A DNA stretch of 64,000 bases from Sphaerolaimus hirsutus (Eukaryota; Nematoda; Chromadorea; Monhysterida; Sphaerolaimidae): positions 31,321,785-31,385,784 of the forward strand of contig OZ038452.1 in NCBI GenBank assembly GCA_964036195.1. Reading direction: 5' to 3'. Each line of letters opens with the position of its first letter. Within the stretch, counting starts at the first letter, position 1. Positions 1-12,558 of the stretch are shown here, one piece after another. The position numbers and the translations under genes are program-made. The notes below the pieces were generated by a model. The model saw only the letters and a program-made list of their open reading frames with translations. It made no database searches and had not been told where the DNA came from.

Positions 1-3000
1 CCAGCCCCATTTGCCATACTTGTGATGTTTTTTCGTACGTTTCACAGTAGGTTCCCCCATCCCCTTCTGACCTGTGGAAAACAGCCTCTTCCTCAGATAC
101 TTGGTTGTGCTGCCCAGACATGAGAGTCTTCTCACATGTCGTTGCTGTGGCCTGGGAGCATTCTGGTGGCTGCTGCTGGCCACCGGGGTCCCTTGCTCCA
201 CTGTGAACATCCTCACAACCTTCATCATCTCTATTTCTGGCTTGACCTTCTTTGGTGGTGGTGGCACTGGCTGCTTTGGGGGTATCGGTGGCATTGGAAT
301 GGCCACTGCTGATGTGCTCGGTGGACAATCTGCCACTGTTGCTGTCTGTGATGGATAAACAGCTGGCAGTGGGATTGTAGACGGATCCATCAACAGTGTA
401 CATGACTATGAATGGGGGAAAAGGTGTGAGCAATGGGATATGGCTTAGGCTTAGGCTTAGGCTTAGGCTTAGGCTTAGGCTTAGGCTTAGGCTTAGGCTT
501 AGGCTTAGGCTTAGGCTTAGGCTTGAGTACCCCATAGGCTTGAGTACCCCTTAGGCTTGAGTACCCCTTAGGCTTGAGTACCCCTTAGGCTTGAGTACCC
601 CTTTAGGCTTGAGTACCCCTTAGGCTTGAGTACCCTTAGGCTTGAGTACCCCTTAGGCTTGAGTACCCCTTAGGCTTGAGTACCCTTAGGCTTGAGTACC
701 CCTTAGGCTTGAGTACCCCTTAGGCTTGAGTACCTTAGGCTTGAGTACCCCTTAGGCTTGAGTACCCTAGGCTTGAGTACCCTTAGGCTTGAGTACCCTG
801 GGGGTGGGTACCCTGGGGGGTTGGGTACCCTGGGGGGTTGGGTACCCTGGGGGGTTGGGTACCCTGGGGGTGGATACCCCTTGGGGGTTGGGTACCCTTG
901 GACCTGGGTACTCAAGCCTAAGGTACTCTTATGCCTAGGCTTAGGCTTAGGCTTAGATCCCCTTAGGCTTAGGCTTAGCTTTTGTGAAACATCAAAAACA
1001 TGGCCAATCAATTGAAACCACCACTGTCAACACACAACATATAAAAACAAAACAAAAACATCATAAAACCCACACACCTGGTCCACATCCATCAGTGTCA
1101 CAGGCTCCTGACACTGGCTGTCCACCTGCTGAGATGTTGTTTCCATTGGGATCTGTGACTGGCTTGGTGACTGTGATGCTGGCGATGGAGAAGGCTTTGC
1201 TGGGGCTACTGCTGGAGCCTGTAAATGAAAGGGTAAAAAAGGTTAAAAGAAAGCCACTTAAGCACACATACTTTGGAACATTATAAGCACTTCAAAAACA
1301 CAAAAAAACACTTTTTGAAACATATAAAACAATATAAAAAGACACACACCAAGGAGGAGACTCTGTTTCTCTGGTGAGCCTGGCTGGGGGATGGTGTGTC
1401 CAAAGGTTGGCAGGCCTGGCTGTTGCTGCTGAAAGAGCTGTCCAGGATGTTGATCTGCAGGATATGTGGTCTTTTGAGCAACAAAAACCAATAATACAAG
1501 ACATCACAAATGCTATGACAGGTCACAAAAACAACAGACCTGTCCCACAATAGACACCAAAAAAGCTATGTCAAACCACAAAAGCAACAGACCTGTTCCA
1601 GAGCACCTGCCCTCCTTTCTTCTCTCATCACTTCTCTCTCTGGATGGTGTGCTTGTCTTTCTCTTCTGGCAGCCATGCTTTGTCTGGATGTTGTCACCAC
1701 AAGTGTTGATGATATTTCCTTCTCTGTAGAAGGCTGAGTGGGGGGGATGGGATTTTGCACAATGGTTTTTTCACAGTTTTCCAACCTATTTAGCCAAAAT
1801 ATAACCATCACAAACCTGGGGGGGTGACTGCTGACGCTCTGCCAACCTCCTGACCCTGTGGGGATAGCTGGTGGTCTTTGCTGACTCCTTTTCTGACTTC
1901 TTTGTTCTGACCATTGGCTCTGTGTCCCTCTGATTGCTTGTTGATGGTCTGGGTGTCTGGATTGGAATTGGGTCCTGCTGGTTTGCAATCACACTGACTG
2001 ATGTGGTGACAACTTCGTTTGTGGCACAGAGGTTCTGATCCACATTCATTCGTATGGAGTTTGCTGGGATCGCCCTGGACAGCACAGCTGCAGCTTCTGG
2101 GCACAGAGGTCCCACCTGATAGCTCTGGCTGATTGTGGTTGGCACAGCTACAGCCACCTTCACAGAACCTGATGATGGGGGGGTTTCTATTAAGTAGAAT
2201 AATGACATCACAGATAAAATCAAGATGGGGGGGAGGGGGGACAACAAAATGACCAAAACATCAAAAATCTGGCTTTTATGGTAAGCAGAATGAATACAGT
2301 CCAGATAAAAAATCACAAAAATGGCCAGTAAGCAAAACACACCATCTGCAAAGAGTAAAAACATCAAAAACCAACCCTGGGTTCTTCTCTGTTGCTCTGC
2401 TGTTGCTGACAACACAGCTGCCCTGATTGGTGATGGCTGGTTGTTCATTGGAATCTGGGCCAAAGTCTGTCAGCTTCTCAATGTCAGCCACAGGTTGCAC
2501 AGGCCCAATATCCTCCACAAGGACCCTGTGGGGGGTTTTATTTTTTATTATATAGAGAAAATAGACAAAATATTACCATGTTTGCTTGAATAATTCCCCC
2601 TTTTACGAATGGTTTCATATTACAAAATGTGTCTGAATAAGTTCTGAACACTTATTTGAGCAGCATGTCAAAATTTAGTAAAATACAACACCCCTGGGGT
2701 CTTATTTAGGTGCACATTCAAAAACAGCATCGAAAAACAACCAAAAAATCATCACACCTGGCTTTTGGAGTCTGCACAGACCGTCCACGTCCCCGCCCAC
2801 GTCCACGAGCAGGAAGGCTTGGGCCCTCCTCCACTTGCTTCACCTGCTCCAGCTCAAACGTCTGCACCAGTGTCTCTGGCTTTACTGGTGATTTTCTGTC
2901 TGCTCTTCTGTAGATTCCTGGCTTGGAGACAGTGCTGACTGCTTTGATGCCTGAGCAAATAATGAAAACATGTGTAAACACTATTGTACAGTTTACAATG

Positions 3001-3787
3001 GTAATGTAACATTTTGGAAACCCTTGACCAAAAAACACTCATGGACCCACTTTTATGATGTCAATATGGAAATTTGGAGCTCATTTCATTCCAAATACAT
3101 ATGCAAAATCCCATTACAGCACTAAAAACATGGCACAAACACACCTTCTTTTGAGAGGCTGCACAGGGGTTCTTGACTCTTTTCAATCTCTTGATCAGCC
3201 TCCCAATCTCCACCAGCAGTTGATAACGCTCCTGTGCACACGTGAACTGGCCTGCATGTACAGCCAGCAAGGTTTCCAGCAGGTTTGGGTGGTGCAGTGG
3301 TGCAGTTGATGTCTGGGCCCTGTGGTGATGGGGGTGTTATTTAATTGATGGAGAGTATTGGTTTGTTTTATTATTATTATGTAAACCTAACATAAACACA
3401 TTGAATAAGACCCAGGGGATGTTATTTTGATTCGAAATGCACACTTTACATCCTTTCACAATGAAAAAATCCCAATGTAGTTATTGTTTCATTAGAATTC
3501 GCTTCAAGGGGGAATAATTCACGCAGGGGGGGGGGGGAGTTATTCAAGCAGGGGGGGTACAGTAAAATTAGAAAAAACCCACTTTGGCGTGCTGGCTTTC
3601 TGTTTCTGTTGTTTTGCTGGCATCTGAGGGGCCAAATTTGAGGCGCAGTTCCTCAAAAGCCTCCTTGAAAATGTCTAGAACCTCCTGGGAGGTTTTGCTG
3701 CCCTCAAAAGATACAAGCTCAAACAAGAGCTTGTAGCTGCCGCCGCGGTCGTCTTCCAGGTTGTGCTGCTGCACACCACCCGGATAC
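1..3787 (-). CDS. Proline/glutamine-rich protein with RG-rich stretch, partial (3' part runs off left edge)
   Basis: I do not recognise this protein. Exons in transcript order: 3583-3787, 3145-3319, 2758-2950, about 2431-2525, 1816-2168, 1593-1733, 1350-1454, 1078-1218, 405-1. Most are bounded by AG and GT. The first exon shown is helical and charged; 5' exons before it were not found. Exon 2758-2950 encodes an arginine-glycine run (RGRGRGRGR), common in RNA- or DNA-binding proteins. Later exons are rich in P, Q, S and T, and the last ends in a prolines-then-basic segment open to base 1. The chain 1816-2168 to 1-405 joins in phase 0 throughout. A second frame is also open across the same exons, so the frame is favoured, not proven. 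The joins at 3145 and 2431 do not both fit simple GT-AG phases. A nuclear or RNP role is inference. Confidence 0.6.
445..978. repeat. Interstitial TTAGGC array and derived 16-17 bp minisatellite
   Basis: About thirteen tandem TTAGGC hexamers occupy 445-524. They pass into some seventeen copies of a unit like TTAGGCTTGAGTACCCC (to about 800), then a GGGTTGGGTACCCT variant (about 790-900), and hexamers return at 936-978. The whole array lies inside the intron between exons 1-405 and 1078-1218 of the minus-strand gene. TTAGGC is the telomere hexamer of nematodes, but an interstitial array is not evidence of taxonomy or of a chromosome end. Confidence 0.9.
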
Positions 3788-4833
3788 CTGAGTGTGAAAA
3801 AGGGATTAGAAGGTTTCCTGAAAAACCTGGAGTCTCCAATAGAACCGCACTTCATAGAATAATGTTTGAATAAAAACCATGAAAATCCTTAAACATTAAA
3901 CAGGAAGCTCCAATAGAATGATAAAAAACATCTCCAGAGGGTTATTTTTCAAAGATAAGGTTGTGTGGGTTTTGAGTATTTTCAAATAAATTGTTTCAAG
4001 GTTTTATTGTTTCCACACTTCAAAAACACTTAGGAGTGTTTCGAGGAATAATTCGAGGGAATTGAAACTTTCGATAAAAATATTACATGTCCAACCATTA
4101 TAACACATATACCGTATTAGCTCGAAATACCCCCACGGGATTTATTATTTCGACAACAAAATTTGAGGGGAGATATTTCGAGGGGGTTTATTTTTTCCTC
4201 AGTCGAATTTTAGGGGGATATTTTGAGGGGAGTTTATTCAAGGGGGATAATTCAAGATAATACAGTAGCCATATAAAAATACAATAACCACAAAGTATAA
4301 AAGTACATGGCCTTATACATGTGCGATCTTATTAAATGAACAAACCGTTTCCCATAACATTTATCATCTACGTTCACTATATAATGAATTTAGGGGAAAT
4401 TTCGAGGGGTAATTCGATAAAATATGGTATATTTGTTTTGATTGAAACATTATTACATTATATAAAAACATGATTTAAAATGCATAAAAACGTATTTACA
4501 ATAAAGAGAAAACACTCATTTCCCCTGATTTTGATAGAAATCATTTTGACAGTAAAAATAGAAAAACGCCCCCCATCCCCACCTAATACTCAAGTCAAAA
4601 TCTACACAACGAAAAGTCATGTTGTTAAACGTTATAAATCATTCGCTTTAATGGAATGCAAAACATGTTGTTGCAATGGTAATGTAATGCCATGTATCCA
4701 AAACAAATTATCGTTTTTAGAGACACAAGACAAAAAATAAGTCAAAAACACTAGTTTTATCTGGCCGCTCTACATTCATTTATCGCTTCTAAATAAAAAA
4801 ACATCATTCATGTTTCTGTTTTTAACAAAACCC
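3788..4833. other. Intergenic region with remnants of G-run MITEs
   Basis: No exon is convincing here. 3488-3560 and 4125-4260 hold fragments of the MITE type whose ends read TTGCTTGAATAATTCCCCCC or TCGAAATACCCCC, with long G runs. The region separates the divergent genes at 3787 (minus) and 4834 (plus), so promoters for both may lie here. None could be pinpointed. Confidence 0.5.
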
Positions 4834-7800
4834 ATGGACCGGCCGCTGTTTTTCGTGTTTTTGTCTCTATTTGGTATGTTTTAAATCATTCTGGCACTGT
4901 TCCATAAAAAATTTCAAAACAATTATCAAAACATAGGCTGCGGTTTCGGTGCATACACCAGCATTTGTGACTGGTGTCAATTCCAAATCTTGCAATGTCT
5001 CAAGCAAAGTGCCAAGTGCGATGTAAAAAGTTAGAAAGTTAATTAATATTCAACGTAAACAATGGATAGTTTTCGTTGAACATTAATTAACTTTCTAACT
5101 TTTTACATCGCACTTGGCACTTTACTTGAAGCATTGCAAAATTTGGAATTGTTCCAGGTGTTTCTGCCCGGCCAATTTCACAGCTAGTATTGTTTGCTCC
5201 GTGGAAAACTTAAGCAAACGGAACTTCCGGCCGGTCCGTTTTCTACCGTTTTTTTAAAATATTAAATTTTTTAAAAATTTACCTTTTTCAGGACCGAATT
5301 AAAAGCGAATGGGGTCTTGCAAAGCAGTTACAGTTACCCGCTGAATTTTGTGCACTACAGACACAACTACAGCCGCGGTACGTTTTGCACATTATTGTAG
5401 CGTTATTTCTAAAACTGGGGGGAGAAGGGGAAAGGAGGGGAGAAGAGTGAAAGAGGGAAAGGGAAATGTGAGTAAAATAGCCATTAATGGTTCAATTGTT
5501 TTTCATTAGAGTTTTAAAAACATAAAAAGATTGTACAAAAAACTTTGTAAAACATTCGGCCGTTTCAAGACTTTTCAAGCGATATACCTTGGCCACTTTA
5601 CACTCTACACATCTGGTTCTCATTGGAAGTATGCCAACAATGATTTGGTTTATCTTTTATACAATAATCACATGCTTTCTCATCATTGGCACACTTCCAA
5701 CATAAGACATCGTTGGCACACTTCCAGCGGGAACCACGCGTGCAGGGTGTAAAGTAACCGGAGTATACGCATTTTGAGTATCTATTTCAAAAGAAGCCCT
5801 TCAAGGGATTTTTTCGATGAAATCAGGCATTTATAATTATAATATTTGTGGTGAAAATTAAAAACATTAAATCTTATTTATTTCTCATCACCAATAAACC
5901 TTTCAGCTTTGGCCCCACCACAGTGATAACATGTGAAAGAAAAAACACACAAGCACCCCGGCCACACCTGTCGCTGAAAGCGGAACTGCTGCCGAAATCC
6001 GCGGTTGGCACCACAGAGACGGTGGCCAGCAGCACAATGCCCACTGTCAAAACGGACATGGACTTTTTTAGAACGATGGCTCCGGATACAGTGACGATTC
6101 CAAAGGCGGTATGTTGCAATGGGTTTTTCTGGTTTTTGGTTTAGGATTTGGTGTTTTTAGTTTTAGATAATTTTATTGCAAAACGGAATGTATACTTATC
6201 AACCGACAATTGAAACATAGGTGGATAGATGTGAGAGCATGGAAACAATGCAAGAAAAAACCTACAATTACCTTGTCAGCATTGAAAAAAAAGTACTGAA
6301 TGATATTGCAAAACAAAGCAAACAGATTGCAGCCCAGCACGATGTACAAATGAAAACAATGTCTGATTTGAAAGTCCCTAATATACCTGCAATCGAAAAA
6401 TTGGATGCCTCCAATGTTTGCAACAGATTTAGTACAGAATTAAATGGGCAAAACAGTCATTTCATGGAACAGTTTGGTAGCATTAAAACAAAAATTGATG
6501 AGCATAAGGCTGAATGTTTGAGCAAACCGCCACAGAACCCAAAACAGGATATCTCCAATGTTTGCAGCAGATTTAGCACAGAGTTAAGTGGGCAAAACAG
6601 TCATCTCTCCAAACAGTTTGACAGCATTATGACAAAAATGGATGGGCACAAGACAGAAATTTTGAGCAAAATTCCACAGAGTACAAAACTGGATACCTCC
6701 AGCATTTGGAGCACATTCAGCACAGAACTGAGTGGCCAAAGCAGTGATCTCTCAAAGCAGTTTGACAGCATTATGACAAAAATGGATGGGCACAAGACCG
6801 AAATTTTGAGCAAAATGCCACAGAGCACAAAACCAGATACATCCAACATTTGGAGCAGATTTAGCACAGAACTGAGTGCCCAAAACAGCCATCTCTCAAA
6901 GCAGTTTGACAACATTATGGCAAAAATTGATGGGCACAAGACCGAAATTTTGAGTAAAATGCCACAATGTACAAAACTGGATACCTCCAACATTTGCAGC
7001 AGATTTAACACAGAACTGAGTGGCCAAAACAGCCATCTCTCAAAGCAGTTTGACAACATTATGGCAAAAATTGATGGGCACAAGACCGAAATTTTGAGTA
7101 AAATGCCACAATGCACAAAACTGGATACCTCCAACATTTGCAGCAGATTTAGCACAGAATTGAGCGGCCAAAGCAGTCATCTCTCCAAACAGTTTGACAT
7201 CATTATGACAAAAATGAATGGGCAAAAAGCTGAAATTTTGGACAAAATAGCACTGAAAAATGACAAGCCCAATGTAGATGTGGCTACAATGGTATGTATA
7301 GCAGATGTAATATGTAGTTTTTTGGGGGGTAAAATTTTAGTTATTTAATTTTTATAAAGTTGAGGGGAGATATTCACAAACATTCAAAATATTACCTTCA
7401 ATATATAATAACATTTTCACCTGTAAAAACAATACAACCAGTTCACCACTACCTTTTCAACAATACCATTTAAACATTTGTTTATTTTTTATCTTGTTTG
7501 TCTTTTTCATTCATATTTACTCTTTTTAAAAGCTCAATGGCATGAAATCTGGACTTGAAAGCAGCATAATGGACAAAGTGGAAAAATGCTGTTCTCAAAC
7601 ATTGGAAAAGCTAGTTGATAGCAGTGTCACCAAAACACCAACAGCAGTGACATTGGTATGTATTTATGGATTTATGAAAATCAGGTCTAATCATATTTTC
7701 TAGAACATGCAGAGCAATGACATGCTGTTTGAAAGAGTTGACAATCATGTGAAAAGTTTTTTGGAAAAAATTGAACAAACTTTTAAAGAGCAAATTAAAG

Positions 7801-9752
7801 GAATTACATTGCTGCAATCACAGACCACACAGGCTTGCCAAACCATAGAAACAAAAGCGGTATTTTTTTATCTAAAAAACTCTTTTACACATTTATTTTT
7901 CATGTGAAAATTTACAGATTTCATTGAATATGGCTTTGAGACAAGTAAACCACACATTGAATTGCATGTATAATTCAATGTGCAGTGGCTTTTTTGGACT
8001 GAACAGCACACTGTCAGAAATAGAGGTTTGTACATAATATAACCATATTTTGTATTTAAAAATTAATGCTGCTTTCAAGCTCAGATGACATGCCCAAATG
8101 AAACTCCACCTGCAAACAGCAATATTGAAATGACACATATTTTGACCAAGTTGGATAACATTGAACAAAGTTGGGTGAACAGGTGTCTGTTCCACAAGTG
8201 GAAAACTTAAGAGTAAAGAGCTAACAGTTCAATAAAATGATAAACGATAAGTTAGGAGTAAAGTGAAAAGTTAAGTGTTGAGTAAAACCACATGTCATTT
8301 TGCTCACCTCTTAGCATTTCATTTTACTCTTAACTTATCATTTATCATTTTACTGAACACTTAAGTTTTAACCCTTAACTTTTCCACTTGTGGAGCCGAC
8401 CACAGATACACATCACAAGCCACAACAACATCAAGCAATCCTAGCACTGTTTCCATGCTTTCAAGCACATCACTGGAAAATCTGAAAGAAATAGATGAAA
8501 AAACGGCTGAAAAGTTGCAATCCATTATGGTAGCTGCACAAACTTCCGCAGAAAGCGCATTCAAAACAGTTGTCATGGAGAAATTACATGACATGGAAAA
8601 AATGCTCCACGTAACACTGAATCAAAACTACCAGGTCACATCAATATTTATCAACAGCTCTTATATATACAAACCAATGCCTCTATTTTTCAGACCTATG
8701 TGATAATGCACAGCATCAGCATTTTCCTGGGGTGCATTTCTTTCACAGCCATAATTGCCTTGGTTTTTGGATATCGGATTTATGTGAAACAAAACAGAGG
8801 GATGGCGGCAGATGTCGAAAGGGCCCAAATGTAATATGCTTACATATTTAAACGTCTATCATTTTAATAAAAAATAACAAAAACGATTATAGGCAAGTAA
8901 CTGCACTTTCCGCGCTGGCCGAACTGTCAACCGAGCGCTTCGCTACATCCCACAGAGTGCCGACAGATTTTGCTGTTTGTACTTTTGAGTATTTTCTGGG
9001 AAAAAGTGTTTTTCAATTACTAGCTTTAAAGGTGAAATAAAAAGTAAAAACCAGTGTTTTCAATTAAAAATTTTTCAATGTGAAAACATTTCTTTATGTA
9101 GCCTTCAAGTGAACCTTCAATTTTCATGTGAAACAAACATTTCCATTGTACAGGCACCGATACCGCCGCACTCGTACGTGGAAACAACCCACCACGAAAC
9201 GGCTGCGATAACAAGCTTGAATAGAACCTATGATGAAGTGGAAAGTGAAGAAAACAATGCAAACGGTTAGAAAAGATGGTGATATATACTCGACGAAAGT
9301 TCTACTTAACGTGGAAATCTACCATAGCCCATCTGAATAGTCGAAAAGAAAGTAGGCAACTTTTCATTTTTCAAGTCACCCTATACGGATCTTTTCAAAG
9401 TGGAAATCTTGATTGAGGGGGGAGGGGGGGTTAAACGATGTCAAAAGGTTTTTCAAAAGGGGGGAAACAAAACCGTTTTGTCAGAACACTTTTCAATCCC
9501 AGCACAAAATCTGCATTCGGAGAGTATTTCGAAGAGGCTTTATAAGTCCATAACATTCATTTTAAGGAGGATATTTTGACAAATAAAGTATTTTTACATA
9601 TGCCCGTTAGGATTCTACCTACGATTCAAAAAAACCTAATTTTATTAAAACATAATAACTTTGGCTCAATTCCAGATATGGACGACTTTCCTACGCCGCC
9701 GCCACAGTTGAAAGTCACGCTCTGCCGCTTGGGAAAGCCGGCTACCCATTAA
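4834..9752 (+). CDS. Secreted/single-pass membrane protein with Cys-rich head and six 48-residue repeats
   Basis: Complete gene model of 15 exons: 4834-4873, 4937-4973, 5158-5233, 5292-5377, 5907-6108, 6221-7291, 7533-7655, 7704-7859, 7918-8025, 8085-8182, 8406-8634, 8694-8830, 8893-8974, 9154-9265, 9676-9752. All junctions agree in phase, giving 877 residues. The start Met opens a hydrophobic signal peptide (MDRPLFFVFLSLFG). A Cys cluster follows (CDWCFCPANF...VCS), faintly like an LRR N-terminal cap. Exon 6221-7291 carries six repeats of about 48 residues (DTSNICSRFSTELSGQNSHL type) with coiled-coil character. Exon 8694-8830 has a membrane helix (ISIFLGCISFTAIIALVFGY) and then a basic stop-transfer segment. 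The tail has two tyrosine sites (SYVETT, TYDEVESEE) that could bind SH2/PTB proteins. Two introns are MITEs. The ligand is unknown; an adhesion or receptor role is inference. Confidence 0.8.
4974..5157. mobile_element. Introner: near-perfect palindromic MITE forming intron 2 of the 4834-9752 gene
   Basis: The intron begins GTGTCAATTCC and ends GGAATTGTTCCAG. Its halves are long inverted repeats; the core from 5020 to 5120 is an almost perfect hairpin around AATTAATATTC. The ends pair as (G)TCAATTCCAAATCTTGC against AACAATTCCAAATTTTGC. Flanks CTGGTGT and CAGGTGT resemble a decayed duplication. Removing it joins codon TG|G in phase and keeps the Cys-rich frame open. Confidence 0.8.
8183..8405. 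mobile_element. Introner: MITE with CAGTTCCACAAGTGG-type ends forming an intron
   Basis: TIRs GTCTGTTCCACAAGTGG and (reverse complement of the right end) GTCGGCTCCACAAGTGG. The interior is an imperfect palindrome of AGTTAAGAGTAAA-like motifs. Splicing at CAG|GTGTCTG and CCACAG|ATAC joins AG|A in phase 2. Relatives outside genes lie at 27154-27358 and 51912-52236, with a one-ended fragment at about 20630. Confidence 0.85.
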
Positions 9753-11507
9753 GTAGTGGTAGGGTGGCCTTGTTTACCCATTTTTTTGTCTTTTTACAGA
9801 AGGGGGTACATTGAAAAGTTTTTAATGCTTTAATGTCGCAAAAAAATGGAAAAACACGGCCCCCAAAAAACCGTATCATTGATTTATTTATTTCACTCAA
9901 GCACGCGCGCGCAGCGGTCGTGAAACATGTAACCACGTGTGCATTTTGTAGAATGGTTACTAGGGTTGGAAAAGTTGATGTTTCTAAAAATAAAAAAAAT
10001 TATTTTTTGTTTTTTATCAACGTAAAATAAGACAAAAAAACTGTTCAAATCCAACGGTTTTAAAAAAATATAGAAACATAAACTTTAGAAACGTCATCTT
10101 GAAACGTTTTCGATATATTCATATTATCAATAGTTGTGACTTACATTTGAAAACTCTTTTTTCATAAGTTTTATTCTTATTTATTATATTTATTTTACCA
10201 TTTGTTTTATCAACATTCCCATTTTTTCAATATTTATTATTTTTTATAAAGATAACATAGAGTGTAAAAATTGCAATCACTACATTCGGCACACAAGAGC
10301 GAAATCCGGTGAACGTAAACATTCGATAAATAGAACGCATATCGTTTTTTATTAAAGAACCCCCCATGGGGTTAAATTTCCCACAATTCAGTTCAAAACA
10401 ATCTTAATTTCTTCGCATTTCTACAATAAAGTTATCATGTACGACAGTTGCGGAGATTAAAAACAAATGTATTCAAAGCTACTTTATATGTTTTCCAAAT
10501 TACAAACATGTGTAGAAATGCGAAGAAATTAAGGTCGTTTTGAACTGAATTGTGGGAAATTTAACCCCATGGGGGCTCTCTAATGAAAAACGGTATGTAA
10601 AACACATTATTGTGGCCAGATAAATGTCACAAAGATGGAAATACATGAAACTAATGTCTACAAGGTCGTGATGTTTTGCGCGTAGATTATCTGCCTGTAA
10701 ACCCCGATTTCTAACCGCCGCTTTAATTAATCACATTTGCGGCCGTCGAAAGGCCATTATTATACCATTTATCCACGTAACATGTCCGCCAGGGTCACCG
10801 GTGGGCTGGGCATAATGTGAAACGTTAAAATTTCATTTACCGTATTTGCACCAAATTCAAAACACCCTCCAATTTTTGGAAATACAATTCAATTTCACCA
10901 CTTTTCAACAAAAAAGTACAAAAAACCATTCCATTTGGATGTTTTTTGTTTTCATTACCACTATATGTAAAAATAAATACACCCCCCACATTGAGGAACA
11001 TTTTTCACCACCCAAAACACCCTATTTTTGGCTGTCACATAGGCAACACATACAATTTTATGGGTCTTTTTTCAACAAAAGTGATCAATATTTAAAGGTA
11101 TTTCATGTTGTAATTTAGAAAATCATATTTCAATGGGTATTTAAATAGAAAAAGGGCAATGAACGATTTAGCCCAAAAAGGGGACCAATTGAATCCAGCC
11201 CCTGCACTCATGTTACATGCATTTGAGCTTTTTTACAAAATCAAAAAGTAATAAACATGCATCAATGCATAATCTCTCCGTGAGATCATGTAGATGACAT
11301 CTGCAGAGCGAGCAACCAAATTTTGGTTAGCTCCCCCTCCGCAAAAATCCGCCATCTTGTGTTTTTATAAAAAAAATCTGCTCATTCCCGGTCACATGCC
11401 CAGCCCAGTTCATTTGCAATTTTGCTCGTTCATTTCTATCCTTTTATATATGATACAGGGTGTCTCATTTGACATGACATCCCCCAAACTTTACTAATAA
11501 AACAGAA
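9753..11507. other. Intergenic, AT-rich, with one long-TIR MITE
   Basis: The only clear structure is an inverted-repeat element at about 10338-10597. Its roughly 80-bp arms contain CCCATGGGGTTAAATTTCCC and its ends read CATATCGTTTTTTATT and, inverted, CATACCGTTTTTCATT. The rest is AT-rich sequence without convincing exons. Confidence 0.55.
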
Positions 11508-11837
11508 ATGAAGTCAAAGTTGCAAATGAAAAAACAGACCCTTTCACTTCATGAACAGCATCTAAAAACAGCTGCCTACAGCCTGGTGCCAGTCCCACAC
11601 TCTGTAAAATGTAAAATAAAGAGTCAAAATTCATGTAAAATGTCAATTTTCATGGTAATGGTCAAGTAAATTGTCGACTATCACGACAATTGACATTTTA
11701 CATGACTTTTGACACTTTAATTTACACCTTATAGCGTGTGGGACCACCCCCAGACACCCCATTCAATCAATCATTCTTCTGGGGCGGGGAAAACTCCAGC
11801 TGAAACACAGTGGCGGCGGCATGACCGTGTAGATTGA
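11508..11837 (+). CDS. Small two-exon reading frame interrupted by an introner
   Basis: ATG at 11508 (an AG lies three bases upstream at 11505, so this could instead be an internal exon). The frame runs to 11585, skips a 168-bp MITE, and resumes in phase 0 at 11754 to a TGA at 11835-11837, giving 53 residues. The product begins MKSKLQMKKQTLSLHEQ and has no known domain. It could be a small protein, the end of a gene with missed upstream exons, or chance. Its main support is that an introner sits in it with its splice signals in the usual register. Confidence 0.4.
11586..11753. mobile_element. Introner: 168-bp MITE, GCCAGTCCCACACTCTG-type ends
   Basis: Left end GTGCCAGTCCCACACTCTG, right end GTGTGGGACCACCCCCAG. 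The interior has inverted TGTAAAATGTCAATTTTCATG motifs typical of this family. The left flank ends CTG|GT and the right flank gives CCCCAG|AC, the same register as the family members inside proven frames. Confidence 0.65.
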
Positions 11838-12160
11838 GGTGTGTTATCCTTCCATCACAACGCGACGACATCTGCGGTATGTAGGGTTTTTCAGAGTTTC
11901 AAATGTGCTGTGAAGGTACATGGGCCACCTGGCATTGACACTCGCTGCGCCGCCCCCAAATCGTTACACTAATTTCCATTAAGAAATTGCCGTAGACAGT
12001 TCGCTCAACATTTCCATGTGCTCTACATTCAATACATTTCATTTTACATTTATTCTCTATTTTATGTACACCCCCCCAAACATTTCAGTATTTAGCATTT
12101 ACCGAATCTCAATCAAAATTTGCATTTTTTCATCTTGAAAAATTCAAAACAAGGGCCTCC

Positions 12161-12558
12161 TAACCTATTGACTAATTGGGTAAAGATACACTCGTTCCCA
12201 CAAAAAATTCCACTCACAAACACCATTTTTACACTTGCAAGATTACGGTAGTGTAGATTATAGTAATCTGTAATCTACGTTACCGTAATGGATACAGTAC
12301 TACCATATTCCATCAATATTACGGTAACAATAGATACTGTATTACCGTATCCCACTCTCATAGGATACAGTTGTACAGTAACCCAGTATTACCATAACAA
12401 GATCTGGATACGGTAGTACCGTATCCTATTCTACCGTAATATGATGTCAGGGGGACATAAGTACCCCTAAACGGACACTTTCCGGACACAATTCTACAGT
12501 AATCACACTTTTTTCTTTACTGGGAACGAGTGAAGCTTTACCTATTAGCCAATAGGTC
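12161..12558. mobile_element. MITE with TIR CCTATTGACTAATTGG and ACGGTA palindromes
   Basis: The left end at about 12161 (CCTATTGACTAATTGGGTAA) pairs with the right end at about 12540-12558 (inverted CCTATTGGCTAATAGGTAAA). Both are followed by ACTCGTTCCC. The interior is packed with short palindromes built on TACCGTA and GGATACGGTAGTACC. Confidence 0.6.

Noticed and set aside
703-1015. Open frames on both strands over the TTAGGC/minisatellite array
   Set aside because: Periodic repeat without stops, located in an intron.
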